Shown: positions 17,229 through 24,618 of the stretch, one piece after another
Layout of the letters: every line of letters begins with the position of its first letter
How positions within the stretch are numbered: position 1 is the stretch's first letter
NCBI GenBank assembly: GCA_902492995.1
Contig: CABUNR010000011.1
Coordinates: forward strand, 1-40,419
Direction of reading: 5' to 3'
Origin: OMSK01 sp902492995
Lineage (GTDB): Bacteria; Bacillota_I; Bacilli_A; RF39; UBA660
Length of the DNA: 40,419 bases
Program-made: the position numbers and the translations under genes
The notes under the pieces: generated by a model
What the model was told of the DNA's origin: nothing
Databases searched by the model: none
The model's input: only the letters and a program-made list of their open reading frames with translations

Positions 17229-17263
17229 TTTAATCTTAAACATATATTTAATTGGAGGGTAGT

Positions 17264-17965
17264 ATGTTTAAAAAAATAATAAATTATTTATTTAAAGATT
17301 TTTATATATTTACAGCAGCATATTCAAATAATGTATTTCCAGATCCACTTTCTAAAGAAGAGGAAGAAGAATATGTAAAAAAAGCTAATTTAGGTGACCC
17401 AGTAGCTAGAAATAAACTTATAGAACATAATTTAAGATTAGTAGCTCATATAGTAAAAAAATACGATCATAAAAAAGAAGATGTAGATGATTTAATAAGT
17501 ATAGGAACAATAGGCCTTATTAAGGGTGTAGATAGTTATTCAAATAAACATGGTACAAGAATTACTACATATTGTGCTAGATGTATAGAAAACGAAATAT
17601 TAATGTATTTTAGAAATGATAAAAAGAATAATAAAAATATTAGTTTAAATGAACAAATTGGTTATGATAAAGATGGTAATGAAATAACTTTTTTAGATAT
17701 TTTAAAAACACCAGATCCTGATTATGCACTTGATATACATAAAAAAAATAACATTAAATTAATAAATAAATATTTTAATGTATTAAATAAAAGAGAAAAA
17801 GAAATAATTATTAAGAGATATGGACTTAATGATACAGATGAGCAAACACAAAAAGAAATCGCATCAAATTTAGGAATATCAAGAAGTTATGTATCTAGAA
17901 TAGAAAAAAGAGCATTAACTAAAATGCTTAGAGAATATATAAAAAATAAAGATAATTCAGATTAA
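17264..17965 (+). CDS. sigK: Sporulation sigma factor, sigma-K-like
   Basis: 233 residues from ATG 17264; GGAGGG (17254-17259) rules out the upstream TTG. After a hydrophobic/basic N-terminus of about 19 residues comes YSNNVFPDPLS, matching the mature start of B. subtilis sigma-K, so a processed pro-sequence is likely. Region 2 contains ARNKLIEHNLRLVAHIVKKY and DLISIGTIGLIKGVDSYS; ENEILMYFRNDKKN follows. Region 4 is KREKEIIIKRYGLND...QKEIASNLGISRSYVSRIEKRAL. It is intact: no interrupting element splits it. In sporulating Bacillota sigma-K acts late in the mother cell. Its position beside the spoIIAA-like and sigF-like genes is not the B. subtilis arrangement. Confidence 0.88.
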   Translation: MFKKIINYLFKDFYIFTAAYSNNVFPDPLSKEEEEEYVKKANLGDPVARNKLIEHNLRLVAHIVKKYDHKKEDVDDLISIGTIGLIKGVDSYSNKHGTRITTYCARCIENEILMYFRNDKKNNKNISLNEQIGYDKDGNEITFLDILKTPDPDYALDIHKKNNIKLINKYFNVLNKREKEIIIKRYGLNDTDEQTQKEIASNLGISRSYVSRIEKRALTKMLREYIKNKDNSD

Positions 17966-17977
17966 TTATCTTTTTTT
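17950..17977 (+). terminator. Rho-independent terminator of the sigma-K gene
   Basis: AGATAATT (17950-17957), six-base loop, AATTATCT (17964-17971), followed by a T run. It overlaps the stop codon and runs into the first Spo0A-like box. Confidence 0.8.
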
Positions 17978-18019
17978 GTCGAATGAAATAATGTTCTAGT
18001 TTTGTCGTATTTATATAAT
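17975..18019 (+). promoter_or_regulatory. Two Spo0A-type boxes and a -10 upstream of the spoIIAA-like gene
   Basis: TTTGTCGAA at 17975-17983 matches the 0A-box consensus TTTGTCRAA perfectly. TTTGTCGTA at 18001-18009 matches 8 of 9. TATAAT follows at 18014-18019 and the ATG is at 18059 with AGAGGTG as ribosome site. The B. subtilis spoIIA operon is also activated by Spo0A~P, which supports the gene assignment. Confidence 0.6.
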
Positions 18020-18058
18020 TTATAAAAATTAAGTGCTAAAGTAATTAAGAGGTGATAT

Positions 18059-18403
18059 ATGTTAGAGATTTTATATGAATTTAGAAGAGGTATTTTATTT
18101 ATTAGATTAGATGGTAACATAACAAGAGAAACTTCCATAAAATACAAAGATGAAATTATAAGTATGATTAAAAAAAATGGTATAAAAAATGTCATTTTAA
18201 ATTTAGATAAAGTAAAATATATAGATTTAAAAGGAATAAACTTACTATTTTATACTTATGAGTGTCTTAAAGATAATAATGGTATTTTAATGCTTTCAAA
18301 TATAAATAGTTATATAGAAGATAGATTATCTAAAAGTCATGTAACTAAATATATAAAAGTAATTGATAATGAATTAGATGCATTTTTAAAAATAATAATA
18401 TAG
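18059..18403 (+). CDS. SpoIIAA-like anti-anti-sigma factor (STAS) without the phospho-serine
   Basis: 114 residues forming one STAS domain. GIKNVILNLDKVKYIDLKGI aligns with the SpoIIAA stretch leading to MDSSGLG. In SpoIIAA the Ser-Ser of that motif contains the site phosphorylated by SpoIIAB; here the two residues are Leu and Lys, so the switch serine is missing. The rest of the STAS fold looks complete (RRGILFIRLDGNI, LFYTYECLKDNNGILMLSNI). Two Spo0A-type boxes lie upstream and a sigma-F/G-like gene lies downstream, matching spoIIAA-(AB)-sigF order. No spoIIAB is present between them. It may act constitutively or bind a different partner; which one cannot be read from sequence. Confidence 0.75.
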   Translation: MLEILYEFRRGILFIRLDGNITRETSIKYKDEIISMIKKNGIKNVILNLDKVKYIDLKGINLLFYTYECLKDNNGILMLSNINSYIEDRLSKSHVTKYIKVIDNELDAFLKIII

Positions 18404-18415
18404 GAGATAACGAAT

Positions 18416-18493
18416 GTGATTTCACAGTTTATATCTATCACATACTTGCTTGTTATAATAAGTCTAAATTTTAACCAACTAATAAGCAATTAA
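18416..18493 (+). CDS. Possible 25-residue hydrophobic peptide (GTG start)
   Basis: GTG at 18416 is nine bases after AGGAG (18402-18406), which overlaps the stop of the STAS gene. The predicted peptide is MISQFISITYLLVIISL then NFNQLISN: one membrane-spanning stretch, no basic tail. It lies where spoIIAB would be expected and is followed at once by a long hairpin. A small hydrophobic peptide followed by a hairpin is also the layout of type I toxins and of some leader peptides, but nothing identifies it. An out-of-frame ATG at 18414 is followed immediately by TGA. Confidence 0.3.
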   Translation: MISQFISITYLLVIISLNFNQLISN

Positions 18494-18569
18494 AGATAAA
18501 ACTGTGGCTGTAAACTCCTAAAAAGTAGTTAAAGCAACAAGGTCTAAATATACAATCTACAGTTATCTT
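18493..18569 (+). other. Long imperfect hairpin in the spoIIAA-sigF-like interval
   Basis: AAGATAA (18493-18499) pairs with TTATCTT (18563-18569) and CTGTGG (18502-18507) pairs with CTACAG (18557-18562) allowing one G-U, enclosing about 49 bases. Both arms are AT-rich, but the pairing is better than expected by chance. It could be a structured RNA or a regulatory hairpin. No family was recognised. Confidence 0.4.
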
Positions 18570-18625
18570 AAGTATATTATATATAAAAATGAGAGAAATA
18601 TAAAAGAAGGAATATGATAATATAC

Positions 18626-18667
18626 TAGTCAGTATTAAATACAAAAATCTCTCTTTGTAACTGACTA
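18626..18667 (+). promoter_or_regulatory. Hairpin just upstream of the sigF-like start
   Basis: TAGTCAGT (18626-18633) pairs perfectly with ACTGACTA (18660-18667), and inside it TACAAA (18640-18645) pairs with TTTGTA (18654-18659), separated by a six-base bulge on the 5' side. It ends 12 bases before AAGGA, the ribosome site for the ATG at 18688. There is no T run, so it is more likely a translation or RNA-stability element than a terminator. Confidence 0.45.
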
Positions 18668-18687
18668 TATATATCATACAAGGAATT

Positions 18688-19341
18688 ATGACTAAAGAAG
18701 AAATAGATAAATATAGTAACTTAATTTATTCAATTACACATTATTTTGAAGGGTATAAAAGTAAAGAGGATTTATATCAAGCAGGTATTATTGGACTTAT
18801 AGAAGCATATAACAAATTTGATGAATCATATAATGTTAAATTTTCTACTTATGCTTATAAATATATATTAGGTGAGATGAGAAAGTTAGTAAGAGAAGAT
18901 AAAGGAATAAAAATAAGTAGAAACATAACTAAATTAAATTATCAAATAGAAAAAGCAAAGATGATATTATATCAAAAATTATATAAAGAACCTACTATAA
19001 AAGAATTATCAAATTTTCTAGAAGTAAATGAAGAAGAAATAATAGAAGCATTAAAAACAGTAAATATGTTACAAAGTATTGATGATCCAATAAATAGTGA
19101 AGGAAAAGAAATAACGCTTCATGATATGATAAGCGATAATAGTATGGATTTAAATACATTAATAGCATTTAAAGAGGAATTAAATAATTTAACACCATTT
19201 GAAAGAGAAATAATAAATAAAAGGTATTTAGAAGATTTAAGTCAAAGCGAAGTTGCAAACATGCTTGGACTTACACAGGTGAAAATATCTAGAGAAGAAG
19301 CTAAAATTAAACAAAAAATAAAAGAAAGATTAGTAGCATAA
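18688..19341 (+). CDS. Sigma-F/G/B-type RNA polymerase sigma factor
   Basis: 217 residues. Region 2 shows EDLYQAGIIGLIEAYNKFDESYNVKFSTYAYKYILGEMRKLVREDKGIK, close to the sigma-F/sigma-G form with the YxxIxGEMRxxxRxD pattern. Region 3 is ISRNITKLNYQIEKAKMIL and YKEPTIKELSNFLEVNEEEIIEAL. Region 4 is LTPFEREIINKRYLEDLSQSEVANMLGLTQVKISREEAKI, with a typical helix-turn-helix. Given the STAS gene upstream it is best named a sigma-F-like forespore sigma, though sigma-G and sigma-B are close relatives. In B. subtilis sigma-F is held by SpoIIAB, which is not encoded here. A terminator follows. Confidence 0.8.
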   Translation: MTKEEIDKYSNLIYSITHYFEGYKSKEDLYQAGIIGLIEAYNKFDESYNVKFSTYAYKYILGEMRKLVREDKGIKISRNITKLNYQIEKAKMILYQKLYKEPTIKELSNFLEVNEEEIIEALKTVNMLQSIDDPINSEGKEITLHDMISDNSMDLNTLIAFKEELNNLTPFEREIINKRYLEDLSQSEVANMLGLTQVKISREEAKIKQKIKERLVA

Positions 19342-19365
19342 ATAACTTGAAAAAGTTATTTTTTT
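19340..19365 (+). terminator. Rho-independent terminator of the sigF-like gene
   Basis: AAATAACTT (19340-19348), loop GAAA, AAGTTATTT (19353-19361) and more T residues. Confidence 0.85.
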
Positions 19366-19410
19366 GCTGTATCATTTATATATGATAAAACGATAGTAGG
19401 GATGTGTAAT

Positions 19411-20376
19411 ATGGCAACTAAAACGATAACTAAATGCAAAGCCTGGGGAGGGGTATTTTTAAGAAATACCAATAAAAAAGGACTAACATTAATAGAACTT
19501 TTAGCAGTAATAGTAGTAATCGCGATCATTTCTTTAATTGCTATTCCAACTATTGGATAATAGAAGGTTCAAGAAGAGAAGCTGCAAAAGATAGTATATA
19601 TGAATATGTAAAAGCTATAGAAAATAAAGTGGCTTTATCAACTTTAGAAGATATGAAATAGATTGGACTGGAGATGGAAATGCCAATGGTACAACTGGTA
19701 CAAACTTTATTCCAGCAAGTGGCTTCTCATCATGTAATACTAGATTTAGAGCAGTAGATCACGCATGAAATAGAGGATCATGGACAATAGTTCAACATAT
19801 ACATCAAGATACACCAACTCCAACATGTGGAAGCTGGAGTGGAGAAAGTACATCATTGACTAGTGGAAACAGAACAATATCAGTAGTATGTAACGATTCT
19901 GGAAGTGGATGTAGGCAACAGGATCTACTAAAACAGCAACTTCATCAATTGAGATTAGAGATAATGTTGGTCATACAACAAAATGTACTAAGAGCGTAAA
20001 TGTTTATATTGATAAAGATGCACCAACTGTTGGATGGATGAATTATGGAGGCTCAATTGTTGATGTTTGTACAAGTGATTCACTAGCTGGTATAGATGCT
20101 ATTGCAACCGGATATATTTCTAACTATAATTATTTAAATTGGGAATTCTCTAACGTACCATCATCTGCATTTATGGCTTGGGGATATAAAAATATTATTA
20201 CCGGCGATGGAAATATTACAACATTCCAAAGCGGTACCCAAACATGTTATAGATGGGAAGGAGTCGCAACAGGTACAATAGGTGTTAAAGGCTGTGATAG
20301 AGCAGGTAACTGTGCAAGCAAAATGTATAAAAAAAAGTTGAAAAATTTCAACTTTTTTGTTTCTATTAATTATTAA
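19411..20376 (+). pseudogene. Decayed prepilin-like surface protein
   Basis: From ATG 19411 the frame reads a long Lys-rich leader, then KKGLTLIELLAVIVVIAIISLIAIPTIG and immediate stops (TAA, TAG at about 19558). The homologous continuation (IIEGSRREAAKDSIYEYVKAIENK) is found in another frame, so a frameshift lies near 19558. More damage follows: TAG at 19659-19661, TGA at 19766-19768, and a further frameshift around 19913, after which ATGSTKTATSSIEIRDNVGH continues in yet another frame. The last open stretch (20038-20376) ends in a Cys-paired domain (CYRWEGVATGTIGVKGCDRAGNC). The leader region resembles that of the giant gene at 30942, including a similar GATGTGT before the start. This was once a pilin-like surface protein with Ig-like domains, of about 310 residues or more. 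Confidence 0.85.
20332..20358 (+). terminator. Terminator of the decayed pilin-like gene
   Basis: AAGTTGAAA (20335-20343), two-base loop, TTTCAACTT (20346-20354) and T residues. The last open frame reads through it, which fits loss of the original stop. Confidence 0.75.
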
Positions 20377-20378
20377 AA

Positions 20379-20407
20379 TTGACATTGATAATAAGCTATG
20401 TTAAAAT
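20379..20407 (+). promoter_or_regulatory. Strong sigma-A promoter of the leader peptide/ABC exporter unit
   Basis: TTGACA (20379-20384), 17-base spacer, TAAAAT (20402-20407). Confidence 0.85.
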
Positions 20408-20438
20408 CATTATGAATTTAAAGAGGAGGAGAAGGAAA

Positions 20439-20522
20439 ATGAGAATTATAAATTTTATGATTAATGATATAGTAGAAAGTATAAAAACTAGGAATTTAAT
20501 AACATTTTCCTTGTTCTTTTAA
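20439..20522 (+). CDS. 27-residue leader peptide before an attenuator
   Basis: ATG 20439 follows the strong ribosome site GAGGAGGAGAAGG. The peptide begins MRIINFMINDIVESIKTRN and ends LITFSLFF. It stops seven bases before an intrinsic terminator that precedes the ABC exporter gene. This is the layout of ribosome-mediated attenuation, as in the bmrB leader of the B. subtilis bmrCD multidrug exporter. Length, strong ribosome site and placement support translation; stalling on a drug is inferred. Confidence 0.6.
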   Translation: MRIINFMINDIVESIKTRNLITFSLFF

Positions 20523-20528
20523 TACTTT

Positions 20529-20552
20529 AAACTACTATATGTAGTTTTTTTT
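20529..20552 (+). terminator. Attenuator terminator between leader peptide and ABC exporter
   Basis: AAACTAC (20529-20535), loop TATAT, GTAGTTT (20541-20547) and a T run to 20552. AAGGAGG at 20553-20559 belongs to the next gene. No promoter was seen between it and that gene, so readthrough should be needed for expression. Confidence 0.8.
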
Positions 20553-20563
20553 AAGGAGGTAAT

Positions 20564-22294
20564 ATGAAAAATATAAAAGAATTTAAACCATTAATAAAAT
20601 TAATAAAAGAAGATAAAGTAAAACTTATAATCGCAACTATTTGTTTATTTATTGGATCATTAACATCTATAGCAACTGGATATTTAAATGGTAGAGCAGT
20701 AGAATCAATAACAAATAATAATATAAAGATGGCTTTATTATATTTATTTATATATTTCATAATAAGTATTATATTTGGTGGAATAGTAGAAATAATTGCT
20801 GATTTTATGCTACAAAAAATAGAAAGTAAAGTATCAAGAAAACTAGGATATTTTACATATCTAAAAACATTAAATTTACCAGCAAGGGCATTTGAAGAAA
20901 AAAATTCAGGTGAACTTATAAATAGAATTACAAATGATACAGATACATTAAACTATGTTTTTGGAAGATTAATTAATATAGTAAGCTCAGTAATAACAAG
21001 TATAGTTATATTCGTTTATGTTATATCATCTTCACTTATTGTTGGATTAGAAATATTATTATTTTTAGTTATTTTATTTTTCGTAATAAAAAAATATAAT
21101 CCAAAACTAAAACAAGCACACGAAGAAATAAAAAAAGATCAAGATAAATTAATATCACTTGTTAATGAATCAGTAAGAGGAGTAAGAGAAATAAAAACAT
21201 TAGGAATAAAAAACAATCTGCTTACTGATTGTAAAGAATATATAAAAAATATATTTAATTCAAATCAAAAAGAATTAGATATAACAAAAAGATTTAGAGT
21301 TATAACAACGTCACTTAAAATATTTTTAGAAGTAGGAGTATTTTCAACTTGTGCAATATTATTATATTATGATAAAACAACGATAACTTTCTTTATTGCA
21401 ATGACATATTATGTATATAGATATATGTGGTTAATAGAAAATTTAAATAGTTTTACAGAAAACTATCAAAAATTATCTGTATCATTAGGAAGAATAAATG
21501 AAATATTAGAAAATAGACTATATAAAGATGTATCATATGGAACAGTTAGCTTAAAAGATGTAAAAGGAGTAATTGAATTTAAAAATGTATCATTTAATTA
21601 TCCAAATGAAGAAAATACATTAAATAATTTTAATTTAAAAATTGAACCAAATAAAAAAATAGCAATCGTTGGAAAATCAGGACAAGGTAAAAGTACACTA
21701 TTTAATTTAATGACAAGAATATTTGATGTAAATAAAGGTAGTATATTAATAGATGGAATTGATATAAAAAATTTAGATGAAGAAAGTTTAAGTAAAAATA
21801 TATCAATAATAAGACAAGATCCATTTATATTTAATAGAACAATAAAAGAAAATTTTAAGTTAATAAATCAAAATATTACATTAGATGAAATCAGAAAATA
21901 TACCAAAATGGCATACTTAGATGATTACATAATGAAATTACCTAACAAATATGATAATGTAATAGGTGAAGGTGGCGTAAATTTATCAGGTGGACAAAAA
22001 CAGAGACTTTCAATTGCAAGAACACTAGCAAAACAAAGTAAAATAATTTTATTTGATGAAGCAACGAGTGCATTAGATAATAATTCACAAGAATATATAA
22101 AAAAAACAATAGATAATTTAGTAAAAGATCATACAATAGTAATAGTTGCACATAGATTATCGACTATTATGGATGCTGATGTAATACATGTAGTTGATAA
22201 TGGTAAAATAATAGATAGTGGAAGTCATGAAGAATTAATGAAAAAATCAAAAATTTATAAGAACTTATATGAAAGCGAATCTTTAAATTTATAA
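20564..22294 (+). CDS. ABC exporter (half-transporter, TMD-NBD fusion)
   Basis: 576 residues. The first ~310 form the six-helix ABC transporter transmembrane region (LIIATICLFIGSLTSIATG, LLYLFIYFIISIIFGGIVEI and others), with the family's RITNDTDTL motif. The C-terminal ATPase has Walker A GKSGQGKST (about residues 369-377), signature LSGGQKQR (about 474), Walker B ILFDEATSALD and the switch His (IVIVAHRLSTIMDAD). It is a type IV exporter subunit that would work as a homodimer or with a second half encoded elsewhere. Substrates in this group include drugs, lipids and peptides. The leader peptide and attenuator suggest an inducible resistance or stress export role. Confidence 0.95.
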   Translation: MKNIKEFKPLIKLIKEDKVKLIIATICLFIGSLTSIATGYLNGRAVESITNNNIKMALLYLFIYFIISIIFGGIVEIIADFMLQKIESKVSRKLGYFTYLKTLNLPARAFEEKNSGELINRITNDTDTLNYVFGRLINIVSSVITSIVIFVYVISSSLIVGLEILLFLVILFFVIKKYNPKLKQAHEEIKKDQDKLISLVNESVRGVREIKTLGIKNNLLTDCKEYIKNIFNSNQKELDITKRFRVITTSLKIFLEVGVFSTCAILLYYDKTTITFFIAMTYYVYRYMWLIENLNSFTENYQKLSVSLGRINEILENRLYKDVSYGTVSLKDVKGVIEFKNVSFNYPNEENTLNNFNLKIEPNKKIAIVGKSGQGKSTLFNLMTRIFDVNKGSILIDGIDIKNLDEESLSKNISIIRQDPFIFNRTIKENFKLINQNITLDEIRKYTKMAYLDDYIMKLPNKYDNVIGEGGVNLSGGQKQRLSIARTLAKQSKIILFDEATSALDNNSQEYIKKTIDNLVKDHTIVIVAHRLSTIMDADVIHVVDNGKIIDSGSHEELMKKSKIYKNLYESESLNL

Positions 22295-22297
22295 TTA

Positions 22298-22324
22298 TTA
22301 GCACTCATGCTTGACAAGTGCTAA
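22298..22324 (+). promoter_or_regulatory. CIRCE operator for HrcA
   Basis: TTAGCACTC-N9-AAGTGCTAA matches the CIRCE consensus TTAGCACTC-N9-GAGTGCTAA with one mismatch. It overlaps the clpB promoter, so HrcA should repress it until heat or protein stress. Confidence 0.92.
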
Positions 22325-22339
22325 TAATAATGATATACT
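22311..22339 (+). promoter_or_regulatory. Sigma-A promoter of clpB inside the CIRCE element
   Basis: TTGACA (22311-22316), 17-base spacer, TATACT (22334-22339). Confidence 0.85.
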
Positions 22340-22399
22340 TATATCAGTTAGAAAAAGTATTTATATACTTTTTTTAAATACCATAAAGGAGGAATGTTT

Positions 22400-24490
22400 A
22401 TGAATATGGAAGATATGACAAATGTTTTAGAAAAATATGGTAGGGATATTACAAAAAATGTTAAAGATGGTAAAGTTGATCCTGTAATAGGAAGAGATGA
22501 AGAGATAAGAGAAATTACTCGTATACTATCTAGAAAAACAAAAAATAATCCTGTTTTAATAGGAGAACCAGGTGTTGGAAAAACAGCCATAGTAGAAGGT
22601 TTAGCCTCGCGTATTGTAAAAGGAGATGTGCCAGATAGTTTAAAAAATAAAACAATTTGGGAATTAGATATGGGAGCATTAATAGCAGGTGCTAAGTATA
22701 AAGGAGAATTTGAAGAAAGACTTAAAGCTGTTATAAAAAAAGTAACGGAAAGTAATGGAGATATTATCATGTTTATTGATGAAATTCACATGATTGTAGG
22801 AAGTGGTGAAGGAACAGTTGATACAAGCAATATGTTAAAACCATCACTAGCACGTGGTGAAATAAAATTAATTGGTGCTACTACTTTAAATGAATATAGA
22901 AAGTATATTGAAAAAGATGGTGCCCTTGAAAGACGTTTCCAAAAGGTGCAAGTAAAAGAACCAACCGTTTTAGATACAATTACTATACTAAGGGGATTAA
23001 AACCAAGATTTGAAGTATATCATGGAGTAAATATAAAAGATAAAGCTTTAATTGCTGCAGCAACTTATTCTGATAGATATATAACAGATAGATTTTTACC
23101 AGATAAAGCAATAGATTTAATTGATGAAGCTTGTGCTACTATTAAAGTTCAAATGGATTCAGTTCCAACTGATTTGGATGAATTAACAAGAAAAATAATG
23201 ATGAAAAAAATAGAACTTGAAGCTATAAAAAAAGAAAAAGATGAAATCTCTAAAAATAGAGCAAATACTTTAAAAGAAGAAATATCAAAATTAAAAGAAA
23301 AAGAATCTGTATTAAGAAAAAATTGGGAAGAAGAAAAAAATATAAATGAAAAAATTAAAGCTAAAAAAAGCGAAATAGAGAAAACTAAATTTAATTTAGA
23401 AACAGCAGAAAATAATTATGATTTAGAAACAGCAGCCAAATTAAGACATGGAACTCTACCAAGACTTGAAAAGGAATTAGAAGAATTAAAACGTATTGAT
23501 TCATCTAAAATTCTATCTGATACAGTAGATGAAGAAGGAGTAGCAGCAGTTATATCAAAAATGACTAATATTCCAGTAACTAAATTAGTAGGTGGAGAAA
23601 AAGAAAAACTAATTAATCTAGAAAATAATATGAAGAAACGTGTAATGGGTCAAGATAATGCCTTAAAGCTTGTTAGTGATGCTATTATAAGAGCAAGATC
23701 TGGTATAAAGGATCCAAATAGACCAATTGGTTCATTTATCTTTCTAGGGCCTACCGGTGTTGGAAAAACTGAGGTTGCTAAGACATTAGCATATGAACTT
23801 TTTGATGATGAAAGACATATGGTTAGAATTGACATGAGTGAATATATGGAGGCACATACAGTATCTAGACTTGTTGGAGCTCCTCCAGGTTATGTTGGAT
23901 ATGATGAAGGAGGACAACTTACAGAAGCTGTAAGAAGAAATCCGTATAGTATAGTATTATTTGATGAAATAGAAAAAGCTCATAAAGATGTTTTAAATAT
24001 ATTACTTCAAATATTAGATGATGGAAGAATTACTGATTCTCAAGGAAGAACTGTTGATTTTAAAAATACAATAATTATTATGACATCAAATTTGGGTAGT
24101 GAATATATTCTTGAAAATAAAGAAAATAGTGAAGAATTAGTTAATCAAGAATTAAAACATTATTTTAAACCAGAATTTTTAAACAGAATTGATGAAATTA
24201 TAATATTTAATTCATTAAGCAAAGATGTTGTATATAATGTACTTGATAAAATAATAAAAGATATAGAAAAAAGATTATCTGATAAAAGAATAAAAATAAA
24301 TTTAACAGATCAAGCAAAGAAATTTATCATAGATGAATCATATGATGAAAACTTTGGAGCAAGACCTATAAAAAGATTTGTATCAAGAAATCTTGAAACA
24401 TTAATATCAAAGGCCATAATAAATGATGAAGTAAAATATAATAGTACAATTATAGTAGATGAAAATGATCATAAATTATATATAAAATAA
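22400..24490 (+). CDS. clpB: ClpB disaggregase lacking the N-terminal domain
   Basis: 696 residues from ATG 22400. The ATG at 22394 is only one base from AGGAGG (22387-22392), so 22400 fits better. The protein begins right before the first AAA+ domain (VIGRDEEIREITRILSRKTKNNPVLIGEPGVGKT; Walker A about residues 55-62), like the short ClpB-95 form and mycoplasma ClpB. The full coiled-coil middle domain (about 260-375) and the second ATPase (FLGPTGVGKTEVAKTLA, about 449-465; EFLNRIDEIIIF; GARPIKRFVSR) are intact. ClpB threads aggregated proteins with DnaK help. The middle domain separates it from ClpC and ClpE, and the C-terminus has no IGF-type ClpP loop. Regulation by CIRCE is visible. Confidence 0.93.
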   Translation: MNMEDMTNVLEKYGRDITKNVKDGKVDPVIGRDEEIREITRILSRKTKNNPVLIGEPGVGKTAIVEGLASRIVKGDVPDSLKNKTIWELDMGALIAGAKYKGEFEERLKAVIKKVTESNGDIIMFIDEIHMIVGSGEGTVDTSNMLKPSLARGEIKLIGATTLNEYRKYIEKDGALERRFQKVQVKEPTVLDTITILRGLKPRFEVYHGVNIKDKALIAAATYSDRYITDRFLPDKAIDLIDEACATIKVQMDSVPTDLDELTRKIMMKKIELEAIKKEKDEISKNRANTLKEEISKLKEKESVLRKNWEEEKNINEKIKAKKSEIEKTKFNLETAENNYDLETAAKLRHGTLPRLEKELEELKRIDSSKILSDTVDEEGVAAVISKMTNIPVTKLVGGEKEKLINLENNMKKRVMGQDNALKLVSDAIIRARSGIKDPNRPIGSFIFLGPTGVGKTEVAKTLAYELFDDERHMVRIDMSEYMEAHTVSRLVGAPPGYVGYDEGGQLTEAVRRNPYSIVLFDEIEKAHKDVLNILLQILDDGRITDSQGRTVDFKNTIIIMTSNLGSEYILENKENSEELVNQELKHYFKPEFLNRIDEIIIFNSLSKDVVYNVLDKIIKDIEKRLSDKRIKINLTDQAKKFIIDESYDENFGARPIKRFVSRNLETLISKAIINDEVKYNSTIIVDENDHKLYIK

Positions 24491-24494
24491 GGAA

Positions 24495-24522
24495 AATAAG
24501 GATACAAAGTATCCTTATTTTT
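24495..24522 (+). terminator. Rho-independent terminator of clpB
   Basis: AATAAGGATAC (24495-24505), loop AAA, GTATCCTTATT (24509-24519) and T residues. Confidence 0.9.
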
Positions 24523-24576
24523 ATAATTATAATCTAAAAATAAAATTAAAAATGCTATTTCGGTAATAAAAAATAA

Positions 24577-24618
24577 TTGAAAACTAATAAAAAATATGTT
24601 ATTATATATAACATATTT
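24577..24618 (+). promoter_or_regulatory. Promoter of the Asp T-box operon with a palindrome over the -10
   Basis: TTGAAA (24577-24582), 17-base spacer, TATTAT (24600-24605). An 11-bp perfect inverted repeat, AAATATGTTAT (24592-24602) and ATAACATATTT (24608-24618), is centred on the -10 and could be an operator. Confidence 0.55.

Noticed and set aside
18471..18677. Minus-strand 68-codon frame in the spoIIAA-sigF-like gap
   Set aside because: AT-rich antisense of the paired arms with no Shine-Dalgarno; more likely a shadow of the hairpins.
19441..19472. G-rich patch near the start of the pilin pseudogene as an inserted element
   Set aside because: A short hairpin (GGTATTT/AAATACC) is present, but the patch is too small to call and may simply be drift in a dead gene.
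22348..22770. Minus-strand frame of 140 codons over the clpB start
   Set aside because: It is antisense to the conserved first AAA+ domain and crosses the ribosome site and upstream region; no independent support.
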